23,266 nucleotides of DNA from Nitrososphaeraceae archaeon (GCA_029240395.1 JAREAJ010000004.1:1-23266); one strand, 5' to 3'. Shown: positions 14,918 to 23,101, counted from the stretch's first letter. Made by a program: numbers and translations. Notes: generated by a model from the sequence alone, not told the origin.

Positions 14918-15085
14918 ATGGTAAAATGTACAGAGTGTGAAGCAGAAATCAAGGTGCCAGAGGATTCTGTTGAAAGTGAAATCGTAACGTGCCCAGACTG
15001 TGGAGCAAGCTATGAATTAGTTAAGTCAGACCAAGGGTTCACAATAAGACCCGCCCAGACTGTTGGTGAAGACTGGGGCCAATAG
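14918..15085 (+). CDS. lysW: LysW amino-group carrier protein, copy 2 (55 aa, ends in Gln)
   Basis: The second carrier is 55 residues, with zinc ligands C4, C7, C25 and C28 (VKCTEC, TCPDCGA) and the terminal TVGEDWG motif. GGAG at 14907-14910 lies seven bases before ATG 14918. As in copy 1, the final residue is Gln rather than Glu, here from codon CAA (15080-15082) instead of CAG. The two copies differ at many positions in the body but keep the same end, so the ending is not a single sequencing error. It sits between homocitrate synthase and the LysX-type ligase and presumably carries aminoadipate-derived intermediates. Confidence 0.95.
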   Translation: MVKCTECEAEIKVPEDSVESEIVTCPDCGASYELVKSDQGFTIRPAQTVGEDWGQ

Positions 15086-15092
15086 AATCGAG

Positions 15093-15974
15093 GTGTCAAC
15101 TTCTCGTTGTTCGTCCGCTTCTCTTGTCATCTTATATGATACGATTCGATGGGAGGAAAAGTCGCTATATGAGGCGGCCAAGAGAAAAGGGGTCAAAGAG
15201 TGTCACCTACTTGACTGTAAGGACCTTGTTATTGACTTAAATCAACAAGATCCTTTTTTTGCAGAGAAGAATGTCGTACAGAGAACAGTAAGCTATTTCA
15301 AAAGTCTTCATTCGACGGCCGCACTCGAGGGTATGGGCGTGGATATTATTAATCCCCTCAACGCTGCCATAATCTGTGGTAACAAGTTGTTCTGCCACGC
15401 CGTACTCCATGGAGCTAATATCAAGACGCCAAAGGCGGTCACAGCATTTTCTGAAAAATCTGCCCTTCAAGGTTTGGAGAAGTTAGGCTACCCAGCAGTG
15501 ATTAAACCCGCAATTGGTAGTTGGGGAAGGTTAATTGCTCTTCTCAAAGACAAAGATGCAGCCAAGGCAGTCATCGAAGATAGACAGCATATGTTTCCTC
15601 TCTACCAAGTATATTACTTTGAAGAATTTGTACACCGGCCGCCAAGAGACATAAGGGCAATTGTAGTTGGCGGTTCGATTGCCGCAGCAATTTACCGGTA
15701 CTCTGGCGACAATGAATGGAAAACGAACATGGCCTTAGGCGGTCGAGCTGAGACTTGTCCTATTACGAAGGAATTAGAAGATATATGCATTAAAGCCTCT
15801 AAAGCCGTCGGCGGTAGGGTTGTTGGTGTTGATCTCATGGAGAATGAGAGAGATGGCTTAGTCATCCACGAGGTGAACAACACTACTGAATTTAAGAATA
15901 CTGTTAAGGTCACCGGCAAAGATATTCCAGGCATGATTGTAGAGTACGCATGCCAGCAGGAAGGTCACTTATAG
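15093..15974 (+). CDS. lysX: LysX-type LysW-aminoadipate ligase (RimK-like ATP-grasp)
   Basis: This ligase attaches alpha-aminoadipate to LysW. From GTG 15093 it has 293 residues; the frame is open further upstream to TTG 15063, but that lies inside lysW2 and adds residues absent from relatives. Core features are LVILYDTIRWEEKSLYEAA at the N-terminus, QRTVSYFKSLHS, CGNKLF, GYPAVIKPAIGSWGRL (ATP-binding), YFEEFVHRPPRDIRAIVV, IYRYSG, and GVDLMENERDGLVIHEVNN. The C-terminal NNTTEFKNTVKVTGKDIPG closely resembles the NHTMEFKNSV...TGVDIPG of Thermus LysX, which supports aminoadipate as substrate. Paralogous to argX at 9164. lysK follows 16 bases downstream. Confidence 0.88.
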   Translation: MSTSRCSSASLVILYDTIRWEEKSLYEAAKRKGVKECHLLDCKDLVIDLNQQDPFFAEKNVVQRTVSYFKSLHSTAALEGMGVDIINPLNAAIICGNKLFCHAVLHGANIKTPKAVTAFSEKSALQGLEKLGYPAVIKPAIGSWGRLIALLKDKDAAKAVIEDRQHMFPLYQVYYFEEFVHRPPRDIRAIVVGGSIAAAIYRYSGDNEWKTNMALGGRAETCPITKELEDICIKASKAVGGRVVGVDLMENERDGLVIHEVNNTTEFKNTVKVTGKDIPGMIVEYACQQEGHL

Positions 15975-15990
15975 CCGACACAAGATAAAA

Positions 15991-17130
15991 TTGGTCTCTC
16001 CAACATACGCCGTAGAATTATTGAAAAAGTCACTGGAAGAGTATACGCCCTCCAGGGCTGAGGCTCAGCTTGCCAGCCTATTGAAGGATAAATCCATCAA
16101 TGAACTCGGTTTTGAACAATCCAGTATTGATAATGTTGGAAACGTTATAGCAACCAAAGGAAATGGTCGTCCTATCATCTTGCTCTGTGGTCATATGGAC
16201 ACGGTCCCCGGCCGGGTCCCAGTTAGGATTGCCAACGGCTACATGTACGGCCGCGGTGCCTCTGATGCAAAGGGCTCTCTGATATCCATGTTACTCGCAG
16301 CCTCGGAATTTCCGAAACAAAGGGGTACCATAGTTTTTGCAGGGGTAGTTGATGAGGAGGGAAATGCAACTGGGATCAAGGAAATTGTTAAAAGCAAGTC
16401 GACAATTGATTATGCAATTTTTGGTGAGCCAAGCGGCATAAATAATATCACCATTGGGTACAAAGGAAGAGTCTCATTCCGGCTCACCTGTGATGTTGGC
16501 TCCAGTGCGCACGCTAGTGCACCTTGGCTTGCAAAGAACTCGATCGAAGAGATATATGACCTTTGGAGAGCGATGCAGCAGGCAATAGAGGGAATTAAAT
16601 CAGGTGAAGATAAATCAAGAAAAGTTACTTGCAGTCTTACAGAGATCGCTGGAGGATCCAGCCATAATGTGACTCCCCAAAAATGCAAAATCACTGTGGA
16701 TATCAGGGTGCCTTCAGCCTACAACAGTAAAGAGATTTATGACTTGGTAACGTGCGTCATAAAGGATGCCGCGCTAAAAAATGGTGTGCAGGCAACGCAC
16801 AGAATAGAGGATATGACTGAGCCATTTGAGACCGATCATAACTCTCCGCTAGTGCGCGCTCTCTACCTTTCGGTCATTGATGTGTGCAAGAAGCGCCCCA
16901 TGCTTCTCAGAAAAACGGGCACAGGAGATATGAACATATTAGGAAATGCATATAATATTCCTGTTGTAACCTACGGCCCGGGAGATCCACATTCTTCCCA
17001 TACGATGGATGAAAAAGTGAGTATACCGGAGTTTATTTCCAGCATAGAGGTTTTCAATAGAGCCTTGTTTCATATCTCTAGGTTACACCACTCACGTAAG
17101 CGTAAAAGCAAAAACGAATGCATCGGATAA
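15991..17130 (+). CDS. lysK: LysW-lysine/ornithine hydrolase (M20-family)
   Basis: The metallopeptidase releases lysine or ornithine from LysW, regenerating the carrier. The 379-residue frame begins TTG 15991. Zinc-site residues are visible in CGHMDTVPG (H68, D70), GASDAKG (D92), VVDEEGN (E122/E123), GEPSG (E146) and PGDPHSSHTMDE near the C-terminus. The central dimerisation-type domain contains GYKGRVSF and SAHASAPW. It is the only copy here, so probably both pathways use it, as in Sulfolobus. It ends the operon and is followed by a T-rich terminator. Confidence 0.9.
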   Translation: MVSPTYAVELLKKSLEEYTPSRAEAQLASLLKDKSINELGFEQSSIDNVGNVIATKGNGRPIILLCGHMDTVPGRVPVRIANGYMYGRGASDAKGSLISMLLAASEFPKQRGTIVFAGVVDEEGNATGIKEIVKSKSTIDYAIFGEPSGINNITIGYKGRVSFRLTCDVGSSAHASAPWLAKNSIEEIYDLWRAMQQAIEGIKSGEDKSRKVTCSLTEIAGGSSHNVTPQKCKITVDIRVPSAYNSKEIYDLVTCVIKDAALKNGVQATHRIEDMTEPFETDHNSPLVRALYLSVIDVCKKRPMLLRKTGTGDMNILGNAYNIPVVTYGPGDPHSSHTMDEKVSIPEFISSIEVFNRALFHISRLHHSRKRKSKNECIG

Positions 17131-17137
17131 GGCCGCA

Positions 17138-17148
17138 TTTTTTATTTT
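17138..17148 (+). terminator. T-rich terminator after lysK
   Basis: Six consecutive T followed by ATTTT lies eight bases after the lysK stop. Archaeal RNA polymerase terminates at such U-tracts, and this one closes the lysine run before the diphthine synthase promoter. Confidence 0.45.
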
Positions 17149-17198
17149 CGGAATTTGAATACCAAATTACTTCTGAAAGGATTTGCGACTTCAAAGAA

Positions 17199-17206
17199 TT
17201 ATAATC
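17199..17206 (+). promoter_or_regulatory. TATA-like box for diphthine synthase
   Basis: TTATAATC is centred about 25 bases before ATG 17228 and 19 before ATG 17222, favouring the second ATG and a leaderless mRNA. Confidence 0.4.
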
Positions 17207-17227
17207 TATCGAGCGAGTAAGATGGAT

Positions 17228-18286
17228 ATGCTATGGATAATAGGCCTGGGAATTTATGGCGTTAGAGGCCTTAGTTTACACTCTCTAGATGTACTTAGAA
17301 GATGTGACATCGTATACGTAGAACGCTATACGAGTTCGATTACAGATGATGAGCTGCATGACCTGGATAGATTGATAGGAAAAGAAGAAGGAAAAACCAA
17401 TACTATTGTAGTCCAAAGGTGGTTTTTAGAAGATGGGCGCCAAATCCTAGAGAAGGCAAGATCTATGGAAATCGCCCTCATAGCGTACGGAGATCCGTTG
17501 ATTGCAACTACTCACACAGATCTTCTCGTAAGGGCAGTAAAAAAATCTATCAAGGCCAATGTAATACACGGTGTATCAGGGATTAGTTCTCTAGTTGGCG
17601 AGACCGGTCTCCACATGTACAAATTTGGGAGAACTGTTACAATAACATCTGAACCTCAGTCGGCAGTGACTGTATACGGAACAATCTACGACAACCTGAT
17701 CCTCGGTAACCACACCATGGTTCTAACCGAGTATAAGGATGGAAGTGAAGAAGTATTTTTTCTAGATCCCAAAATAGCACTTTCCTCATTGTTAGAATTA
17801 GAAAGAGATCAAAAGAGCGGTGCCTGTCACGAAGAAACTTTTGCTGTAATTGTATCAAGAATTGGCCTAAAAGATGAGAAAAAGATATCGGGAAAAATCA
17901 AATCCCTAATATCGCAAGATTTCGGGGAGGGACCACACACTATAATTGTAACCGGGCTTTTCCATTTCGCTGAAATCGATGCACTCAAAGCTCTTACGAC
18001 GAATATTGATGAGCCTACAGATAATACATCTCATGTCCACAACAAGTCTGCAAATATGATTGAAAGATATGTCCCGAAGGCTAGGACTGAGCTTTCCAAG
18101 GCAAGAAGTGCTTTGGAGAACGAGCCGACATCAACGGAAAGGGGTAGACTGACAGAGATATTCAATAACGCTGAAAATTACATCGAAGATGCAGTTAGAT
18201 TTTTGAGGACGGGGAAGTTAGAGCTGGCAGTCCTTAGTATCGGTTACGCTGAGGGGTTAATAGACGCTGCCAGAACTGGTGAATAA
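17228..18286 (+). CDS. dphB: Diphthine synthase with C-terminal DUF357-like domain
   Basis: Residues about 1-255 are diphthine synthase, which methylates the modified histidine of translation elongation factor 2 with S-adenosylmethionine. Visible marks are MLWIIGLGIYGVRGLSL (SAM-binding start), YVERYTS, AYGDPLIATTHTDL, VIHGVSGISSLVGETGLHMYKFG, and FGEGPHTIIVTGLFHFAE. Relatives usually end near residue 260. Here about 80 more follow: a helical stretch (ERYVPKARTELSKARSAL), then ENYIEDAVRFLRTGKLELA, closing in IGYAEGLIDAA. That pattern fits the small archaeal DUF357 family. ATG 17228 matches the family start; ATG 17222 is two codons upstream. Confidence 0.88.
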   Translation: MLWIIGLGIYGVRGLSLHSLDVLRRCDIVYVERYTSSITDDELHDLDRLIGKEEGKTNTIVVQRWFLEDGRQILEKARSMEIALIAYGDPLIATTHTDLLVRAVKKSIKANVIHGVSGISSLVGETGLHMYKFGRTVTITSEPQSAVTVYGTIYDNLILGNHTMVLTEYKDGSEEVFFLDPKIALSSLLELERDQKSGACHEETFAVIVSRIGLKDEKKISGKIKSLISQDFGEGPHTIIVTGLFHFAEIDALKALTTNIDEPTDNTSHVHNKSANMIERYVPKARTELSKARSALENEPTSTERGRLTEIFNNAENYIEDAVRFLRTGKLELAVLSIGYAEGLIDAARTGE

Positions 18287-18454
18287 TTGTCTTTCCGGGA
18301 TTAAAGTGGGAATAGTACGCATGTGGCTTATTTTAAGCGTATAATTGTAAGTTGGTACTAGCAGCTTTTCGGTTGTTATATCCCGTGACAAATTTCTCAC
18401 CTTATTTTTCCAAATCTCTTATTACCCCTATTCTCATGCTATTGTGATGAGTTA

Positions 18455-19909
18455 ATGCGCAAACAGTCAAGGCAGCCGAGAATCGATAAGTCATTATATA
18501 TACCTAGCGAGCTTCAATATTTTGTAAATAAGGATACTTACTCTCTAGTCATTAAAGGAGGGGCTGGTACGGGAAAAACAACTCTTTCCCTTACTATCTT
18601 AAAGGGGCTAGAGATCAAAAGCAACTTCTTCTATATCTGTACGAGAGTGTCCCCAAGACAATTGTCGATATCTTATCCATGGATTAGTAAATACGTAGAG
18701 AACCAAAAAGAAAGAATATCGGGTCCGTCGATAAGTGATACCGAAGTCCCTATCAACTTTGAGGATGCTCGCCTAGACGAACCTGAATCTTTATTTGAAA
18801 GAATCACGAATGAACTCATGGATGTAAAGTCTCCCCTAATAATTATAGACAGCTGGGACGCGGTGGCGTCGTTTATGGACAGAGAAGCGCGCCTGAACAA
18901 TGAACGGGTACTACAGACATGGCGAGAAAGGGCAGGAGCTAAACTAATATTCGTAAACGAAGACCCAGCCGATACTTCTCTTGACAATCTAGTTGATGGA
19001 GTAGTAAGGTTAGACAAAGTAGAAAAAGGATACGCCAGAATTAGAGAAATCTCACTTCTGAAATTGCGCGGTGTCAGGATAACCAAACCTTCATATCTTT
19101 TTACACTCGACAAATGTAGTTTTCGAAGCTTTCAAACGTATAGCCCGCAACACTTTGGAATAGAACTTGTTTCAATTAGTTCCCCTCACTTCAAAAATAA
19201 CATAAGAAATCTGCCGATCACAATGCTTGAGCATGGTCTTATCAAAAGCGGATATGATGAGCTTGACTTGAATCTCGGAGGGGGTATTCCCAGGAGGGCC
19301 CTAGTGATCTTGGAAGTGGATTCAAATATAAGCTTAGAAGTGGCGATGGCGTTTCTTTTTAGAGTTATACAGGCGTTCCTCTCTTCAGGAAACGTTGTTT
19401 TCTTTGAACCTCCTGAAGAAGTTGGTTCAGTGACTGCCAACAAATTCATGGAATCATGCATATCAGTTACGCAGATGGGGTCAGGTAAGTTCCTTCGGAT
19501 CGGACCTGCTTCTAAGGACTCGGCTCACGATTCATCGGCCAGTGGCGATAGAATTCAAACCGAAAATTTCATGCGACGACTAAATGAAAGTATTACCAAG
19601 GAACAGCAAAACAACCCAAATAAGCTCGTTCTTTGTGCCATGTCACTAGGTCACCTTCAAAGGTTAGGCACTCATAGTATGTTAGAATTTCTACGGCTAG
19701 GAAGACAAAACTTTGATCTATCGATAGTTATCTCTAGAAAAAGTGAATCGCTTGCGTGGTCTTCGGAAATAGTTGACATATGTTTGAAAATGGTAGTCAT
19801 AAACGGCACATTGGTTTTAAGAACATTATACCCCGTATCTCCAATCTTGGCAATAGAAGTTGAGAAATTATTTGGATTTCCTGTAACGAATCTTATACCA
19901 TTAGTTTAG
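18455..19909 (+). CDS. KaiC/GvpD-like RecA-fold ATPase with degenerate second domain
   Basis: The 484-residue protein starts with a RecA-type NTPase domain. Walker A GGAGTGKT is at residues 35-42 and Walker B PLIIID at 127-132. The pattern VIKGGAGTGKTTLSLTIL and the overall layout resemble KaiC, RadA-related and GvpD-like ATPases of archaea. From about residue 262 a second RecA-like half begins (SGYDELDLNLGGGIPRRALVILEVDSN), typical of KaiC-type domains, but its P-loop has lost the GKT/S residues, so it probably does not hydrolyse ATP. The role may be signalling or regulatory. It is transcribed alone, with a spaced promoter region of about 170 bases. Confidence 0.8.
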   Translation: MRKQSRQPRIDKSLYIPSELQYFVNKDTYSLVIKGGAGTGKTTLSLTILKGLEIKSNFFYICTRVSPRQLSISYPWISKYVENQKERISGPSISDTEVPINFEDARLDEPESLFERITNELMDVKSPLIIIDSWDAVASFMDREARLNNERVLQTWRERAGAKLIFVNEDPADTSLDNLVDGVVRLDKVEKGYARIREISLLKLRGVRITKPSYLFTLDKCSFRSFQTYSPQHFGIELVSISSPHFKNNIRNLPITMLEHGLIKSGYDELDLNLGGGIPRRALVILEVDSNISLEVAMAFLFRVIQAFLSSGNVVFFEPPEEVGSVTANKFMESCISVTQMGSGKFLRIGPASKDSAHDSSASGDRIQTENFMRRLNESITKEQQNNPNKLVLCAMSLGHLQRLGTHSMLEFLRLGRQNFDLSIVISRKSESLAWSSEIVDICLKMVVINGTLVLRTLYPVSPILAIEVEKLFGFPVTNLIPLV

Positions 19910-19914
19910 AAAGT

Positions 19915-20211
19915 TCATATATTTGAGTGGTAGAGATTGCCTTCATAGTTCTCTTCCACGATGACAGGCAGTAGCAAACGCATTTGATCATAATAAGACA
20001 GAAACTTACTTCCCTTTTGGGTAATCCTATAAACCACTTTATTGCCGGAGTTAGAACCCGCAATTAGGCCGCTATCCAAGAGAGAGTCTAGGTAAATTTT
20101 ACATTGGTCATTGCTAAGCATTGCTTTATACATTATTTTTGTACGAGTTTCGTCTCTACCAGCTGATTTGAGAATCGCCGCGATCACCTCATAGCGGCTC
20201 CTGTTCTTCAT
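19915..20211 (-). CDS. Winged-helix regulator (HTH_45-like)
   Basis: About 98 residues from the ATG at 20211 (MKNRSRYEVIAAIL); the frame opens seven codons earlier at 20232. The sequence follows the compact winged-helix pattern of the archaeal HTH_45 type: helix RYEVIAAILKSA, RTKIMYKAMLSNDQCKIYLDSLLDSGLI, then a wing (NKVVYRITQKGSKFLSYYDQM) and a C-terminal helix that often serves for dimerisation. Members are abundant in Thaumarchaeota. Target unknown. It converges on the KaiC-like gene with only five bases between the stops. Confidence 0.8.
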   Translation of the reverse strand: MKNRSRYEVIAAILKSAGRDETRTKIMYKAMLSNDQCKIYLDSLLDSGLIAGSNSGNKVVYRITQKGSKFLSYYDQMRLLLPVIVEENYEGNLYHSNI

Positions 20212-20483
20212 TGACCGATATATACAACGCATTCCATTTAACGTGAGTGAAACTATATTAGAGAGAAATATTATTTAGCAGAAAAGAAAACAATGTGACG
20301 GTCACTTCTCAAGATAATCAAATCTGGGTTCATAAAGTTGTATCGTAACGCTGACAGATTTTCCATTGAGTTACCGCAAACAAGGATGTTAATCTCACCT
20401 TGAACGAGAACTTAAATTTACCTGTACTCCTACACTCTCATAATAGCGTGAACCCAGGAGGTTTAGATGAGGCCTCGGTAGAG

Positions 20484-21398
20484 ATGGATGAACCCCGCCT
20501 GATAGAGTCACTAGATAGTGCCATAGAAATTCTGCGGCACGAAAGGAAATCGGGTCGGATAGCAGGAGGCAGCATTAAGGAATCCTTCGTTGAGCTTGGC
20601 GTACCTAGCAAGTTGGTAATAATCGGAGATATCCATGGTGACATAACTACGCTCCGGTATATTCTAAACCAGATAAATGCCGACGTCATGTTGCGAAACT
20701 CACGCAATAAACTTATTTTTTTAGGAGACTATGTCGATAGGGGGCCCGATTCGCTTGCAGTGCTGTATGCAATTTGTTCTCTCAAGACAAGATTTCCCGA
20801 ATCTGTTATCTTGATGCGCGGAAATCATGAGGCCCCTATTGAATTTCCGTTTCCATCTCATAACTTGCCAGCCGAAATAATTGATCATTTCGGTTATCAG
20901 AGGGGTAAACTAGTTTACAATGAAAAGATCTTGCCCTTTTTTCATCTATTAACTCTCGCTACGTTAATCGAAGGTTCACTCTTACTAGTACATGGTGGTG
21001 TTCCTACAGGAAGCTATGACGATACGTTTAGAGAGCATCTTTCCACAGCAGGGCGAACATACACCAATAATACCATTATGGAAGAAATTTTATGGAATGA
21101 TCCTCGGCAAGGCATTAGAAACAGGGATGGGTGGGAATATTCTAGAAGAGGCATAGGCAAACACTTCGGGATTGAAATCTCTAGGAAGTGGCTAAGAATT
21201 TCAAAATCCAGAGTTATTGTAAGGGGGCATGAGCCATGCCAAGGATTTAGGATTGACCATGACGGTTCCGTAATCACTTTGTTTTCTTGTCAAGAGCCCT
21301 ATCCAAATTTTCAAGCGGCCTATATGAGTGTTAATGAACAGGAACTAAAGTCAGTAGAGGATGCCGTTGACCTTTCCTCACAGATTTATAAACTATGA
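20484..21398 (+). CDS. PPP-family serine/threonine protein phosphatase
   Basis: The two-metal PPP phosphatase signature is complete. From ATG 20484 (304 residues) it shows GDIHGD at 48-53, GDYVDRG at 81-87, GNHE at 113-116, LVHGG around 160, and a late RGHEP, matching archaeal PP1/PP2A-like enzymes that remove phosphate from Ser/Thr on proteins. An in-frame TTG at 20400 could extend it by 28 residues; the ATG is preferred because the added part is low-complexity and family members start near the predicted helix ESLDSAIEIL. GGAGG at 20457-20462 is 22 bases upstream, too far to be decisive. It ends directly against the TFB gene. Confidence 0.9.
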   Translation: MDEPRLIESLDSAIEILRHERKSGRIAGGSIKESFVELGVPSKLVIIGDIHGDITTLRYILNQINADVMLRNSRNKLIFLGDYVDRGPDSLAVLYAICSLKTRFPESVILMRGNHEAPIEFPFPSHNLPAEIIDHFGYQRGKLVYNEKILPFFHLLTLATLIEGSLLLVHGGVPTGSYDDTFREHLSTAGRTYTNNTIMEEILWNDPRQGIRNRDGWEYSRRGIGKHFGIEISRKWLRISKSRVIVRGHEPCQGFRIDHDGSVITLFSCQEPYPNFQAAYMSVNEQELKSVEDAVDLSSQIYKL

Positions 21399-22340
21399 TT
21401 ATATGATGATGTTTGATTTAATCTCCTTGCAGCGCTTTCTCAAGGAAACGGTGGATATATCTGCAACCTGACAAATTTCAACCTGTCTGAGAAATTCATT
21501 GCAGGTTTGGGATGCTAAATATATCACAGCCCCGGCAAGTGCTCTTGGATTTTTTCCTATAGAAATTCTGTTCTGTTGTACCTTAGAATATATTCTTAGT
21601 CCCTCTCTCTTTGTCTTCTCGCTCAAATTTAATCTGTTTGATATGAGCGTGACATAATCTGGGCCATGCAAAACTGGCATTTGCAATGAGAGCTCTCGGA
21701 GTATCAACTTATAATGTGACATGATATCTTTACTCGATAGATTGCATACGCCTGCAATATCTGCTATAGTTTTAGGCGTAGCAGTTTCCCTGCAGGCTGC
21801 ATATAAGGCCGCTCCAACGAGACCCAAAGTCGACCTACCCTTTGCAAGCTTTTTTATTGCTGCTTTTCTGTAGATGTAGGCCGCGCTTTCCAGGACTGCT
21901 TGGCTTAAATACAATTTGTCACCAAAATTATTCAGAAATTTTAAAGCTTTTTCAAGATTTCTGGAAATAGAGTCATTTAGCTGGGATCTATTATTCCAAG
22001 TGCGTAGCCGTTGGATTTTTACTTTTTGTGCTGGTTCTAGTGCTTTTCCTCTGGCATCAGTGTCTCCTACCCCTATCAAGGTAGACAATCCCTTATGATG
22101 AATGGCAAGTGACTCGGGCATCCCAGTTCTTGATCTATCGCGGAATTCAGATTGGGTGGCATAAGTTGAACTATGCTCGTTGTTATAGTACTTGTCGCTT
22201 GCGACGCAACCACAGGCACTGCATACAAGCTCATTGGAAACGACGTCGAAGATGACCAACTCGCTTTTGCATTCTGTGCATCTTAGATCTTCTTTATTCG
22301 CGGTAATTCCCCGATCACTTAGTTTTTTATCTATGGACAT
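21399..22340 (-). CDS. tfb: Transcription initiation factor TFB
   Basis: TFB bridges the TATA-bound TBP and RNA polymerase. The 313-residue protein has the N-terminal zinc ribbon (C21, C24, C40, C43), a B-reader/linker region (the EFRDRSRTGMP segment), and two cyclin repeats: KALKFLNNFGDKL...KGRSTLGLVGAALYAACRE and RLNLSEKTKREGLRIYSK...NPRALAGAVIYLAS. The C-terminal helix-turn-helix (ADISTVSLRKRCKEI) contacts the BRE. A TATA-like TTAAAAAATA about 32 bases before ATG 22340 fits a short leader. Nitrososphaerales often have several TFB paralogues, and which one this is cannot be told here. Confidence 0.95.
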   Translation of the reverse strand: MSIDKKLSDRGITANKEDLRCTECKSELVIFDVVSNELVCSACGCVASDKYYNNEHSSTYATQSEFRDRSRTGMPESLAIHHKGLSTLIGVGDTDARGKALEPAQKVKIQRLRTWNNRSQLNDSISRNLEKALKFLNNFGDKLYLSQAVLESAAYIYRKAAIKKLAKGRSTLGLVGAALYAACRETATPKTIADIAGVCNLSSKDIMSHYKLILRELSLQMPVLHGPDYVTLISNRLNLSEKTKREGLRIYSKVQQNRISIGKNPRALAGAVIYLASQTCNEFLRQVEICQVADISTVSLRKRCKEIKSNIII

Positions 22341-22390
22341 TGATATAAGCCATTAGCAGAGCCGGACCAGTATTTTTTAATATAGTTTTT

Positions 22391-22609
22391 CTAGAAATTA
22401 GAAATTCTTAGTAAATTGGCATCTAGGCTTAGGGATTGACATAGAAATGATTCAATTTGCTCGAAGGTCGTAAGAGATTGTTCTATACTCTTAGACAATA
22501 AAAATTCATTATAAGGAGCGACAACGGCCGTACTAATTGAATCGGCATTCCAATGAAAAACCGTAATCGGTATCGCACTTCTCGGAAGTCTTATATCGAT
22601 GAGACTCAA
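22391..22609 (-). CDS. Hypothetical 72-aa protein (uncertain)
   Basis: A 72-residue frame from TTG 22609 ends 50 bases upstream of the TFB start. Composition is protein-like (an amphipathic segment FEQIESFLCQSLSLDANLL near the C-terminus) but no family is recognised. There is no recognisable promoter or ribosome-binding site, and the start region overlaps the TATA-like box of the opposite gene. It may be a random frame. Confidence 0.35.
   Translation of the reverse strand: MSLIDIRLPRSAIPITVFHWNADSISTAVVAPYNEFLLSKSIEQSLTTFEQIESFLCQSLSLDANLLRISNF
22591..22598 (+). promoter_or_regulatory. TATA-like box for the gene at 22621
   Basis: TTATATCG is centred about 27 bases before ATG 22621, consistent with a leaderless transcript. 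Confidence 0.4.
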
Positions 22610-22620
22610 CTATATGACAG

Positions 22621-23052
22621 ATGCCAAAACCTGGCTTCAAGTCTATTACGGTAAGTGACTATGTATATAATAGGTTCTTTGAAACCTACGAAAAAAACCG
22701 TAGAGGTCTAGAATTAAAAGGGATTACAAGTTTCTCTGGATATCTTACCAGTATGATGGAAGAGACCATGACGAAGTACGAGGTGTTTGCGAGGCATGAG
22801 CCCTTTATGGAAAAAATTGACGTCGAGCAAAACAGAATAACCGTCAAGGATAATAAGAAAGACAAGATAGCTGAAATTTTTCTAAGGGATGATCAGTTGT
22901 ACTGCTCCCTTGATGGAAATACTGATTGTGTTCACATAGGCTTCGTCTACTCTCTACCTGAATTCTATAATATCATGACTACCAAAGGCATAAAGATTTC
23001 GCGCCCGGCATTTAAACAACCCAAAAATAAGTTGGGTAATTATACTTTTTGA
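22621..23052 (+). CDS. Hypothetical protein with ribbon-helix-helix-like N-terminus
   Basis: This 143-residue protein begins with a strand-helix pattern (KSITVSDYVYNRFFETYEKNRRG) similar to ribbon-helix-helix DNA-binding proteins, followed by a helix (SFSGYLTSMMEETM). The second half is mixed: VEQNRITVKDNKKDKIAEIFL, then LYCSLDGNTDCVHIGFVYSL and a basic end. It resembles conserved hypothetical proteins of Thaumarchaeota, but no function is known to me. ATG 22621 fits a TATA-like element 27 bases upstream. It converges on the tRNA gene. Confidence 0.7.
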   Translation: MPKPGFKSITVSDYVYNRFFETYEKNRRGLELKGITSFSGYLTSMMEETMTKYEVFARHEPFMEKIDVEQNRITVKDNKKDKIAEIFLRDDQLYCSLDGNTDCVHIGFVYSLPEFYNIMTTKGIKISRPAFKQPKNKLGNYTF

Positions 23053-23101
23053 CTAGGTGGTTATCTCCATTTCCCGTCAAGTTAATTAACTTCGCACAGA
23101 G

